Shown in pieces: positions 1-6,630 of a DNA stretch of 7,452 bases. The notes under the pieces are model-generated. The model ran no database searches. It was not told the origin of the DNA and saw only the letters and a list, made by a program, of their open reading frames with translations. Positions within the stretch are counted from its first letter, which is position 1. Each line of letters opens with the position of its first letter. The translations under genes and the position numbers were made by a program. The DNA comes from Candidatus Fredericiella danica (GTDB lineage: Bacteria > Chloroflexota > Anaerolineae > Caldilineales > Caldilineaceae), in assembly GCA_016713335.1 (NCBI GenBank), contig JADJPH010000096.1, positions 1-7,452 on the forward strand, read 5' to 3'.

Positions 1-2
1 CC

Positions 3-125
3 CGCGCGATGGATATCAGCGAAGCGACGGTGCGCTTTCATGTGGGGAATATCTTGTCCAAACTGGAGGTGGGCAACCGCACGGAAGCGGTCCAGGTTGC
101 ATTCCGGCTCAAACTTGTCCAGTAG
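3..125 (+). CDS. LuxR/NarL-family transcriptional regulator, C-terminal fragment
   Basis: Only the last 40 codons are in the window; the gene starts upstream. The fragment contains ISEATVRFHVGNILSKLEV followed by NRTEAVQVAFRLKLVQ and a TAG stop. This matches the end of a LuxR-type (GerE) helix-turn-helix: the TVRFHVGNIL stretch is the DNA-recognition helix, and the NRTEAV turn leads into the last dimerisation helix. Such domains usually end two-component response regulators of the NarL class or multidomain LuxR regulators. The receiver or sensor part is not visible, so the signal and targets cannot be inferred. The gene is convergent with the membrane-protein gene on the opposite strand, with 48 bp between the two stop codons, so it is not obviously a co-transcribed regulator of anything seen here. 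Confidence 0.9.
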   Translation, partial: RAMDISEATVRFHVGNILSKLEVGNRTEAVQVAFRLKLVQ

Positions 126-152
126 ACCGCTGCTCGACATGTTGAGCATACA

Positions 153-189
153 GGCGCACGCTCTTGATAAACATCAAGAGTGAGGCGCC
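153..189. terminator. hairpin between convergent genes, possible bidirectional terminator
   Basis: A perfect 8-bp stem (CTCTTGAT / ATCAAGAG, loop AAAC, 161-180) is extended by an outer GGCGC / GCGCC pairing (153-157 with 185-189) across a small internal loop. It lies between the stop of the LuxR gene (125) and the stop of the minus-strand membrane-protein gene (174-176) and overlaps the latter. The position suits a shared terminator. No clear T-run follows on either strand, so an intrinsic terminator is not certain. Confidence 0.45.
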
Positions 190-1191
190 CCCAACGCAAA
201 TGAAATCAGTTCGATCCCAACGGTGTTGATTAGCCCGGCAACCATCAACCCCATGGCGCCAAGCACCAACGCCAGGATGATCCACGATGGGCGATAAAAT
301 TCATGGGGCAACCCTGGGCGTCAGCCACTTACCGGCGGCCATGTAGACGAGCAAGATCGCGGCCATGCCATACGCCGAGAAGTCATGGACGATATTTGGC
401 CTCGTTGACATCAGAAGGGGAAAATGCCCACAAACATCATCAGCACGCCCAATGCGATCAAGCTGCCACGCACGACGTTCGTCTGGCGCGATGTCAGCCG
501 GCCGTGGTCGCGCAAAATATAGAAGTCCTCCATGAAGTACTGCTGCAAGATGATCAACAGAATTCCGCTGATGATGATCGTCGCATTAAAAACCGTGCGG
601 TCGTCCGAAAAGTGCGTCCCCAGATAACTGAAGGACTTCTCCCACCACAGTGGGTTCTGGACCTTGACAGCACTGAAGAAGAGTCCACCGATCAGGATCA
701 CGAGGAAGACGCGCAGCACGTCATTCACATCGACCTGCATCAGATTGTTGATGATGTGGTAGGCGACAATGTTGTCGTCAGGCCACAAAGGTGGCGGGCG
801 AATGCGGCGCAGCGCCAATCACGAAAGGCCATCGAGATCACCTGCATGGCGACGCCCAGATGACACCAATCATGATCGCATTCGCGATCACCAGGGGCGC
901 CAACGTCCAGTACCAATGCTTTGCGGTGCCGTGGTGGCTTGCAGTCCCTGCGGCCGTGAACCATGCGCATGGGCAAAATGCAATGAGACCAGTGCGACGA
1001 AGATGCCGAACAACAACGTCAAAGCCCCAAATGAGGGGATATCATCACCAAACGGCACCGATAGCCCCAGGTTGAGCAACCAGACCAGGAAAAAAAAGCC
1101 ACCAATCCGGTCGCGCCGCATAGCGCAATGCGACGCGTTCGGCGTGCCGTTCCATTCCTTCAATTTCTCTCGTTTGCTCAGCGAATGTCAT
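174..1191 (-). CDS. DUF998-like multi-pass membrane protein (frame-disrupted)
   Basis: Function unknown. Reading the minus strand through several frames gives one continuous hydrophobic protein of about 339 residues. It starts MTFAEQTREIEGMERHAERV at 1191 and ends in FALGAPHS at 174. The longest open segment (about 815-411) contains VQNPLWWEKSFSYLGTHFSD followed by a TVFNATIIISGILLIIL membrane helix. That pattern (W..S.SYLG, then FN..I..G in a helix) resembles DUF998 integral membrane proteins. I count about eight or nine hydrophobic helices. Frame changes are needed near 1090-1097 (a run of eight A), 950, 848, 815, 412 and 304. The pieces join without overlap or loss and the helices continue across the joins, so sequence error is likelier than a pseudogene. 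The start rests on the N-terminal reading; no well-spaced Shine-Dalgarno is visible. The DUF998 assignment is tentative, but the membrane nature is clear. Confidence 0.55.
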
Positions 1192-1411
1192 TCCTAACTC
1201 GTTTCCGTCCATTCGAGCTCATTCTACGATGCGTTCGTGCTTCGCAACTCAGTCGTACAGCACCAAGATTGCACAAAAGTTGCGCTCAGAAACCGGCCAG
1301 ATGGTCAGGTTTCCCCCTAGATCAAGATCCAGCCAGGCTCGTCTTTCCAGGCGCGAGGCGACGAGTCAATCCCGCCACCCGCAGGCGGGCTGGAGGTGCC
1401 TTGTGGCCTGG
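1192..1411. other. intergenic region between two minus-strand genes
   Basis: This 220-bp gap separates the MFS stop from the membrane-protein start; both genes point left. It contains a GC-rich hairpin (1371-1389, listed separately). On the minus strand about 40 bp upstream of the downstream gene there is a TAGAAT box with a weak TTGCGA 15 bp before it, too poor to call a promoter. No gene-like ORF is supported; the open frames here are extensions of neighbouring shadows. Confidence 0.5.
1371..1389 (-). terminator. GC hairpin downstream of the MFS gene, weak terminator candidate
   Basis: CCCGCC (1371-1376) pairs with GGCGGG (1384-1389) around a 7-base loop, about 23 bp beyond the MFS stop codon on the minus strand. 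The position suits the end of the AlkZ-MFS transcript. There is no T-tract after the stem, so intrinsic termination is only a possibility. Confidence 0.3.
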
Positions 1412-2667
1412 TCACTCGGCCGCCGGCGCCGCCAGCTCGGTCGGCAAGCCTGCTGAAGTTCGTCGGGAACGTAAGAAAGCAACCAGTAGTCCCGCAGACA
1501 ACAACACACAGCACGCTCCGGTCAAGTACAACGCGACAAGACCAACAGCATCGACCACCCCACCGCCCAGGACGCCGATGGCGGCCCACCCCAGGGCAAG
1601 CCGATGATGATCACACTCTGGATCGTCGTCCGCCACTGCGGAGGACCACCCTGGCCGAATAGATCGTGTGGCGCCGGTGAATGTCGTCATGGCGATGATT
1701 GCCATGTATGCAAGCGCCGCAACCCACAGTTGGGGGATGGCTGCCAGCGGCAGCAGGAAGCGCCTATCCCAAGTAAAGGCGCCAACCAGCGTATAGCCGG
1801 TGCCCCATTTACCAAGTAGGGAGCGAGAGGGCCGCTGCAATAGGCAGCAATTGTGCGATCCCCATGACCGCCAATCTCCGCAAGTGGGATCGCCAGTCCC
1901 GCATCGAGATAGACATTGAAGAAGCCGCGCACCGCGCCTTCACCCGCTGCCTGCAGAAACACGATCACACCAAAGATGAGCAGCAGGCGCAAAGGCGCGC
2001 GCATGGAACTGTGCTCTCCTGCGCCTTCGATCACAACGCGCGCGCGGTCGGCGCCCAATAGTGGCAAGATCGAAAGTAGCGCCAACAATGGACCAAACCA
2101 CAGCGCCAATCGATAGGGTTCAGGCGCCTCCAGACTGGCGCCGGCTCTTTCTGCGAAAAAACCGGGTAACAATCCGGCCATCACACTGCCTAGGAAGGCG
2201 GTAGCCGGAATCAGCGCCTGGAAGACCGCAAAGGCATGCCGCCGCTCCCTTTCGCCGGTCACGCTCATCAGATACGGGGCAACATTCACCGTAATAAAGG
2301 CAGTTCCGACCATCAACACGACCTGGCTACCGATGAGCCAGGCCGGCCAGATGGCCTCGGGTTGCGTCTCGACCAGGAGCATCAGGGCGGTGCCCACTGC
2401 GAACAACGCTGGGCCGAGCATGTAGCCGTTGCGCAGTCCGATGCGACTACTGACCATGCCCGCGGGCAAGGCTGCGACTGCCCAGGCCAATTGGCCCGCA
2501 CCCAGGACCAATCCAATAAAACGTGCATCGAAACCAAGCCGCAAGAAGTAGAGATTCTGGAGCACCGCGGAGAGACCGAACGCGACCGTTGTCATCAGCG
2601 AAGACGACAGCAGAAAACGGCGCAGGCTCGGGCTAAAGGAGCGGACCGTGAGTAAATATTGTCGCAT
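1412..2667 (-). CDS. Major facilitator superfamily (MFS) transporter (frame-disrupted)
   Basis: This is a proton-coupled efflux- or uptake-type membrane transporter; the substrate is not evident. From ATG at 2667 the first ~265 residues read in one frame with about seven or eight membrane helices. The loop after helix 2 carries PAGMVSSRIGLRNGYMLG (residues 68-85), a variant of MFS motif A (G-x-x-x-D-R-x-G-R-R) in which the Asp is replaced. After LAEIGG (near 1865) the frame must change. The C-terminal half continues as MGIAQLLPIAAALSLP, then LLGKWGTGYTLVGAFTW through AAIPQLWVAALAYMAII, then FGQGGPPQWRTTIQSVIIIG, then GWAAIGVLGGG to the TGA at 1412-1414. Changes fall near 1865, 1825, 1660 and 1600. 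The total (about 418 codons) is normal for a 12-helix MFS protein. A TGAGG ribosome-binding site lies 4 nt before the start. The gene begins 10 bp after the AlkZ-like gene, so the two are probably co-transcribed. Taken literally as sequenced, it would be a truncated 326-residue product ending at 1687. Confidence 0.85.
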
Positions 2668-2677
2668 TTTGCCTCAG

Positions 2678-3757
2678 TTACCCCAACACCGGACGGTCAA
2701 GGAAGCGGCCGTATTGTTCCGCAGCCTGCGGCCGCCGCTGGTGCGCTGCGCCCAGCACACCAAACGGTTGAATCTGCACACGAACCGCTTTCGACTTCAC
2801 CGATCGTTTCCAAGTGCCCTCGACCTGACCATCAATGACGAGCATTGGCTGGAACACACCGTTGCCACCCGGCACGATTTTATCCTCATGTGCAGCATCG
2901 AGCACGGCGCTGCGACCGCGATAGCCTATCAGATACTCGTCAAAACCGGGCAGCAACAGCACGGGCAACGCAAGGTCGTGCTGATCCGCCAGCACCGGTG
3001 GCATCCAATAGGCAGCCCCGGCGTATTCGCCATGGACGAGTTCGGCGGCGACCTTTGCCAATCCGGCCCGCGCATCGGTCAGCGTGATCCCGGCCCAGCG
3101 CGCCAGGTCTTCGACAGTGGCGGGGCCGTGACTTGTAAAGTAGCGGCGCGCCAACGCTGCAAGTGCCTCCGCGTGTGGTAGTGTCGGCGCGTGTGGGACC
3201 CAGTCGTCGAGCAACGCGAAGGTCGGTTGCTTGCCTTCGTGCGCACCAAAACAGAGCAAGCCCGTCTGGGCGTGATAGCTCAAAATATGAAATCCCCGCT
3301 GGCCTGCCGTGCTGACGCCATTTGCTTCGAGCACGGCAAAGAGCGCAGCACGCGACTGCTGCCGGCCACCCTGCAATGTCTCCTGCAATAACGCCCCACT
3401 GCGAAGCAACGTTGCTTCGTCAATCTCCAGTTGCCGGCGCCGGCCTGCGCTGCCGGCAATACTGCGTGATGCCAACAGGTCGAGCATCCAACGAACATCC
3501 GCCGCGGCAACAAAATGCAGTGTGCCGCGCATCGGCCAGGTGCGGATGATCGAATGGTCGGCGAGCGCCTGTTCCACCTGGGTTACGGTCGCCCCGGGTA
3601 AGCGCACGCCAATCGCCCACAACGCATTCGCATAATCCTGCGCCTGCATGGCGCCCAGCCGGGCGACAACCTCGCCGGCCGTGCCACACTGTGACGATAA
3701 AAGCTGTTGGTTTCGTAACCGCAAATAGGCGATGGTCTGTTTATCAAGCTTCATCAT
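2678..3757 (-). CDS. AlkZ-like winged-helix DNA glycosylase (HTH_42 family)
   Basis: This 359-residue protein is the only complete gene in the window that reads in a single frame. It matches the HTH_42 (DUF1006) family, often annotated as winged helix DNA-binding domain-containing protein, whose studied members AlkZ and YcaQ/AlkX excise alkylated bases or unhook interstrand crosslinks. Visible landmarks are LGAMQAQDY, giving a Gln38-x-Gln40 pair that corresponds to the QxQ catalytic motif of AlkZ (YcaQ-type proteins have QxD); IIRTWPMRGTLHFV (70-83); GQRGFHILSYHAQTGLLCFG (152-171); HGPATVEDLARWAG (210-223), a winged-helix segment; and LPGFDEYLIGYRGRSAVLD (269-287) followed by KIVPGGNGVF and IDGQVEGTWKR. 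These follow the family order and length. ATG 3757 and ATG 3754 are adjacent possible starts; no strong Shine-Dalgarno is seen. It leads a probable operon with the MFS gene 10 bp downstream. A tandem hairpin repeat starts about 30 bp upstream of the start codon. The family is clear; the lesion specificity is inferred. Confidence 0.85.
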   Translation of the reverse strand: MMKLDKQTIAYLRLRNQQLLSSQCGTAGEVVARLGAMQAQDYANALWAIGVRLPGATVTQVEQALADHSIIRTWPMRGTLHFVAAADVRWMLDLLASRSIAGSAGRRRQLEIDEATLLRSGALLQETLQGGRQQSRAALFAVLEANGVSTAGQRGFHILSYHAQTGLLCFGAHEGKQPTFALLDDWVPHAPTLPHAEALAALARRYFTSHGPATVEDLARWAGITLTDARAGLAKVAAELVHGEYAGAAYWMPPVLADQHDLALPVLLLPGFDEYLIGYRGRSAVLDAAHEDKIVPGGNGVFQPMLVIDGQVEGTWKRSVKSKAVRVQIQPFGVLGAAHQRRPQAAEQYGRFLDRPVLG

Positions 3758-3786
3758 CAGACAAGTTTATCATGCATACGCTTCAT

Positions 3787-3910
3787 GCATGCACCTCAAA
3801 CCGTCTAGGACGAACCGTAGGGACATCGGCACTGCCGTGTCCGGAGTGGTTGACGCATGCACCTCAAACCGTCTAGGACGAACCGTAGGGACATCGGCAC
3901 TGCCGTGTCC
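3787..3910. repeat. Two-copy tandem repeat (56-bp unit, 68-bp period) with hairpins
   Basis: Copy 1 (3787-3842) and copy 2 (3855-3910) are identical over 56 bp and separated by 12 bp of unique sequence. Each unit ends in an inverted repeat, GGACA-T-CGGCA / TGCCG-TGTCC (3821-3842 and 3889-3910), a 9-10 bp stem with one bulged base and a very short loop. Each unit also holds a short internal direct repeat, AACCGTCTAGG then AACCGTAGG. Just left of copy 1, TCATGCAT occurs twice 13 bp apart (3770 and 3783). The array ends about 30 bp upstream of the AlkZ-like start on the minus strand and lies about 320 bp upstream of the oxidoreductase on the plus strand. It could be a regulatory leader or operator pair, or a dispersed repeat that duplicated locally. 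Confidence 0.9.
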
Positions 3911-3948
3911 CATACGCATCAAACTACGGACCAAACCCTCCCGCCAAG
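3909..3948 (-). repeat. 40-bp dispersed repeat end, inverted copy at 6511-6550
   Basis: Compared with the reverse complement of 6511-6550, the first 14 bases are identical (CCCATACGCATCAA), the next 7 differ, and the last 19 match at 17 positions (ACCAAACCC.CCC.CCAAG). Its first two bases overlap the tandem repeat. It is followed by CCGCAAAGACGCAAAGG (about 3949-3965), a degenerate CGCAAAG heptamer tract of a kind I associate with dispersed intergenic repeats in several bacterial phyla. Confidence 0.75.
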
Positions 3949-4040
3949 CCGCAAAGACGCAAAGGAACAACGAAAGAAATTCTCGAGCTTCCAGCGCACA
4001 TTTCCCTGCGGCTCAGCGTCCCTGCGGGTGATTGGGTTTC

Positions 4041-4108
4041 CCTTCCTCCTCCGCGCTCTCCGCGCCCCTCCGCATCTCCGCGTTGATCTTTTTCCCTCCG
4101 CCCTCCGC
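4041..4108. repeat. Degenerate CTCCGCG-type repeat tract
   Basis: Pyrimidine-rich, with recurring CTCCGCG/CTCCGCC words. CTTCCTCC, GCGCTCTCCGCGCC, CTCCG and CGCGTTGATCTTT occur here and again in the same order at 6443-6497, so the two intergenic regions share an element. A short CCCTCCG run follows at 4094-4108. From about 3966 to 4040, between this tract and the CGCAAAG tract, I see no recognisable gene or site. From about 4109 to 4180 I also see nothing I can name. Confidence 0.65.
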
Positions 4109-4185
4109 CCTCCTCCCTGCGTCCCAGCGGGGAGTTTTTCGTTACGTATCACCGCATTGACAATCGCCCTCTCCACATCGACAAT

Positions 4186-4212
4186 ACGCAAGACGCAACA
4201 CGAAATACGCAA
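4186..4212. repeat. Short degenerate ACGCAA repeat upstream of the oxidoreductase gene
   Basis: ACGCAA occurs three times (4186, 4193, 4207), with a degenerate ACGAAA word between the last two. The tract ends 20 bp before the oxidoreductase start codon and therefore includes the likely 5' leader. It resembles decayed short-tandem-repeat DNA rather than a protein-binding site. Confidence 0.5.
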
Positions 4213-4232
4213 CAGGAACACACTCTACACCA

Positions 4233-5342
4233 ATGAACTCCACGCCACCCTCACCCATCCGCATCGGCATCGCCGGCAGCAGTTGGTGGGTCGACAGCAT
4301 GTCCCTGCCCGCCCTGCAAGACCATCCGCTCCGCCGCGTGACCGCGATCGCCGGCCGCGACGCCCCTGAACTGGCGCAACGCTGGCATGTCGACACGACG
4401 TATCCAGACTGGCAGGCGCTGTTGGAAAGTGACGCCATTGATGCCGCCATCATCGCCACCCGAACCATACGCATTTCCCCATTGCCTGTGCAGCGCTCAA
4501 GGCAGGACTGCACGTACTCTGCGAGAAACCCATCGGCCTTGACTACCGCGAGGCCGCAGCCCTGGCGGAACTGGCTGCCGCCCAGGGCCATCACGCTGAC
4601 ACCCTTCACCTACCACTACATGCCCGCGGCCCGCTATCTCAAGCAACTGATCGATGAGGGCTACCTCGGTCGCCCGTTTCACCTGAACCTCCGTTACTTC
4701 ACGGGCTTCGGTCTCGCCGGCGGCTATAATTGGCGCTTCGATAGGGATCTCGCAGGATCCGGCGCGCTCGGCGATATTGGCTCCCATTTTCTCTTTCTGG
4801 CGACCTGGTTTTTTGGACCCATCGATGCGATTTGCGCCCAACTCGGCCGGCTGGTCACACGGGCGCCCTTGACCCCAGCCGGTCAGCCCTACCCACAAGG
4901 CGACGACAACGCCATGCTCATGCTCAAGTTCGCCAGCGGCGCCGAAGGGATGATTCATGCCTCGACCCTGGCCTATGAGCCCACACCTTTCGGCCAGATC
5001 CATGAACTGGACTTCCACGGTGACGATGGCGCCCTGCACTGCCGCATCGACTGGGACGCCCAGCAGCTCATCCGGGGCGCAAAGCGAGGCGGTCCCATCG
5101 AAGATCTCGCCATTCCGGAAGCCCTCTGGGCCGGCGCCCGCCGGGACACGGTCCACAATACCTATCGCGATGTCTTCCGCACCCAGGACACGATGGCGCG
5201 GCGCTGGGTCACCGCCATCGCCCATGGCGAGCAAGTGTGGCCTGACTTCGCCGCCGGCGCCACCATCCAACGCCTCATGGATGCAGCCATCCGCAGCCAT
5301 GAGGAGCGAAGGTGGGTGGAGACTGAGGAGATTGTTGCATGA
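4233..5342 (+). CDS. Gfo/Idh/MocA-family NAD(P)-dependent oxidoreductase, possible inositol dehydrogenase (frame-disrupted)
   Basis: This family oxidises sugar or inositol hydroxyls with NAD(P)+ in the cytoplasm; here the probable role is a step feeding inositol catabolism. The N-terminal Rossmann motif is RIGIAGSSWW (residues 10-19), unlike the usual GxGxxG. Residues 180-185 include DIGSH (Asp181, His185), the usual catalytic region of the C-terminal domain, preceded by GGYNWRFDRDLAGSGALGDIG. An apparently uninterrupted ORF hides two compensating frame changes. Between about 4460 (CCC, one C short) and 4589 (one extra C) the literal translation is nonsense. The adjacent frame gives NHTHFPIACAALKAGLHVLC, then EKPIGLDYREAAALAELAAAQG, which restores the family's EKP motif (Lys codon 4526-4528). 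Start ATG 4233 has only AGGA 13 nt upstream. The stop overlaps the iolC start (ATGA at 5339-5342), so the two are translationally coupled. Function as IolG is not proven: the Rossmann motif fits an uncharacterised subgroup. Confidence 0.85.
   Translation: MNSTPPSPIRIGIAGSSWWVDSMSLPALQDHPLRRVTAIAGRDAPELAQRWHVDTTYPDWQALLESDAIDAAIIATRTIRISPLPVQRSRQDCTYSARNPSALTTARPQPWRNWLPPRAITLTPFTYHYMPAARYLKQLIDEGYLGRPFHLNLRYFTGFGLAGGYNWRFDRDLAGSGALGDIGSHFLFLATWFFGPIDAICAQLGRLVTRAPLTPAGQPYPQGDDNAMLMLKFASGAEGMIHASTLAYEPTPFGQIHELDFHGDDGALHCRIDWDAQQLIRGAKRGGPIEDLAIPEALWAGARRDTVHNTYRDVFRTQDTMARRWVTAIAHGEQVWPDFAAGATIQRLMDAAIRSHEERRWVETEEIVA
5325..5330 (+). promoter_or_regulatory. Ribosome-binding site that fixes the iolC start
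   Basis: GAGGAG sits 8 nt before ATG 5339 at ideal spacing, inside the end of the oxidoreductase gene. It supports ATG 5339 as the iolC start even though the codons just after it need a one-base correction in the T-run at 5355-5358 to join the main iolC frame. The corrected start reads MTTQPLFDLLTLGRCGMDLF. Confidence 0.75.
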
Positions 5343-6352
5343 CCACACAACCTCTTTTGACCTACTCACCCTCGGCCGCTGCGGCATGGATCTCTTTTCG
5401 CTCGACATCGGCGCGCCGTTCGCAGAAGCCAGCGCGTTTTCCGCGGCGGTGGGTGGCAGCCCCACCAACATCGCCATCGGCAGCAGCCGGCTCGGGCTAC
5501 GCGTGGCCGCACTGACCGCGGTGGGCGACGACCTGGTCGGTGACTTCATTCTGAACCGCCTCGCCAGGGAAGGCGTGACCACCGACTTCATCCCGCGCAA
5601 GCGCGGCAAACGCACCGGGCTGGCCATGGTCAGCGTCGAGCCACCGGACCGGTTCCCCCTGGTCTTCTACCGCGATGACCCCGCCGACATCCACCTGAAC
5701 ATCGATGATGTGAAGCAGGCGCCGCTTGACCGCAGCCGGGCGCTGCTCTTGTCCGGCAACCGCTTTGAGCCGTAGCGCCCGCCGCATGCCACCCCCTACG
5801 CCGCCGAGCGTTTCACGCCGCCGGCGCCACCGTCTTCCTGGATCTCGATCTGCGCCCCGGATCAGTGGGCGCAGCAGAGAGCGCTTCGCCGTCAACCTGC
5901 GGGCGTTGCTGCCCTTCACGCAGGTTCTCATTGGCACAGAAGAGGAGTTCTACGCAGGGCTGGCGGCCGATCCGGCGCTCGTCTTTGCCGGCGGCCGGCT
6001 CGGCCCCGTTGAACGCGACGAACTGGCCGGTGCTCGTGGGACGGCTGCTGGAAGCAAACAGCAGTGCCGTCACGACGCTGGTCGTCAAGCGCGGCGGCCG
6101 TGGGGCCAGCCTGCTGGTGCGGGAGGCGGCGCCGCTGGAGGTACCCGGTTTCCGGTGGAGGTCCTCAACACCGTAGGCAGGCGATGCCTTTGCCGCAGGG
6201 TTGATCTATGGCCGGTTGCAGGGGGGGATTGGATGCCGCAGAGCCTCCGCATGGGCAACGCCTGCGGTGCGCTGGTCGTCACGCGCCACGGCTGCTCCGC
6301 GGCGATGCCAACGCGGGCGGAGGTGGAGGAGTTTATGAGTGCGCGGGGGTGA
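5339..6352 (+). CDS. iolC: 5-dehydro-2-deoxygluconokinase IolC (frame-disrupted)
   Basis: This is a PfkB/ribokinase-fold enzyme that phosphorylates 2-deoxy-5-keto-D-gluconate with ATP in myo-inositol degradation. Read through frame changes the protein is about 338 residues, normal for IolC. Landmarks are FDLLTLGRCGMDLF at the N-terminus; AVGGSPTNIAIGSSRLGL (PfkB signature 1, codons from 5449); FPLVFYRDDPADIHL (from about 5653), typical of IolC; FLDLDLRPDQW (about 5836-5865); LPFTQVLIGTEEEF; VVKRGGRGASLL; and EVLNTVG-AGDAFAAGLIYGRL, where the GAGD anion-hole/catalytic Asp motif straddles a missing base near 6178. The end is VTRHGCSAAMPTRAEVEEFM and TGA at 6350-6352. Frame changes fall near 5357, 5759, 5783, 5817, 5858, 5880, 6030, 6152, 6178 and 6221-6227 (seven G). 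Conserved sequence continues across all of them, which argues for sequencing error. As written, the longest fragment would stop at 5775. The gene is coupled to the upstream oxidoreductase by the ATGA overlap. Confidence 0.9.
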
Positions 6353-6399
6353 GACAAAGAGACAAAGAGACAAAGAGACAAAGAGACTGGGAGACTGGT
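6352..6399. repeat. AGACAAAG microsatellite (8-bp period, six units)
   Basis: Four exact AGACAAAG units (6352-6383) are followed by two variants, AGACTGGG and AGACTGGT (6384-6399). The array begins on the last base of the iolC stop codon, so copy-number changes would alter the iolC-iolB spacer but not the IolC protein. No coding function is supported. Confidence 0.9.
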
Positions 6400-6440
6400 T
6401 ATTATTGGCTCTGAATAGTGAAGTGAAATCCATCCATCCT

Positions 6441-6550
6441 CTCTTCCTCCTTTACTTCTCTGCGCTCTCCGCGCCACCTCCGCTCGCGTTGATCTTTCCC
6501 CCGTCTTCCCCTTGGTGGGCGGGTTTGGTTATTATCTTGATGCGTATGGG
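6441..6550 (+). repeat. Second copy of the dispersed intergenic element
   Basis: The left part (6443-6497) repeats, in the same orientation, the CTCCGCG-type words of the tract at 4041-4108, including GCGCTCTCCGCGCC and GCGTTGATCTTT. The right end (6511-6550) is an inverted copy of 3909-3948. The remaining spacer (6551-6630) shows no recognisable site. The element sits inside the iol cluster between iolC and iolB. No ORF or transposase is associated with it. Confidence 0.7.
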
Positions 6551-6630
6551 TTTCTGCCGCACGTGGCTGACAACGACCGCTGACACGATCCAACACCATA
6601 TCTCGTCTTTGAACAATGATACGGACAAAT

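Noticed and set aside
303..863. 186-codon plus-strand open frame opposite the membrane-protein gene
   Set aside because: The opposite strand gives coherent transmembrane helices, while this frame is a His/Arg/Asp-rich translation with no recognisable domain.
1221..1250. Promoter for the membrane-protein gene on the minus strand
   Set aside because: The TAGAAT and TTGCGA boxes are 15 bp apart with weak matches; such pairs occur by chance.
3787..3910. Minimal CRISPR array
   Set aside because: There are only two 56-bp repeats with a 12-bp spacer and no cas genes; spacer and repeat lengths do not fit CRISPR.
4497..5627. 376-codon minus-strand open frame opposite the oxidoreductase and iolC
   Set aside because: It is antisense to two well-recognised genes, has low-complexity composition typical of GC-rich shadow frames, and shows no family motif.
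5339..6352. Programmed ribosomal frameshifting in iolC
   Set aside because: About ten changes in both directions, without slippery heptamers or stimulatory structures, cannot be programmed; indel errors explain them better.
3909..6550. Composite transposon bounded by inverted repeats
   Set aside because: No transposase or target duplication is visible, the ends are imperfect, and the enclosed genes are ordinary catabolic genes.
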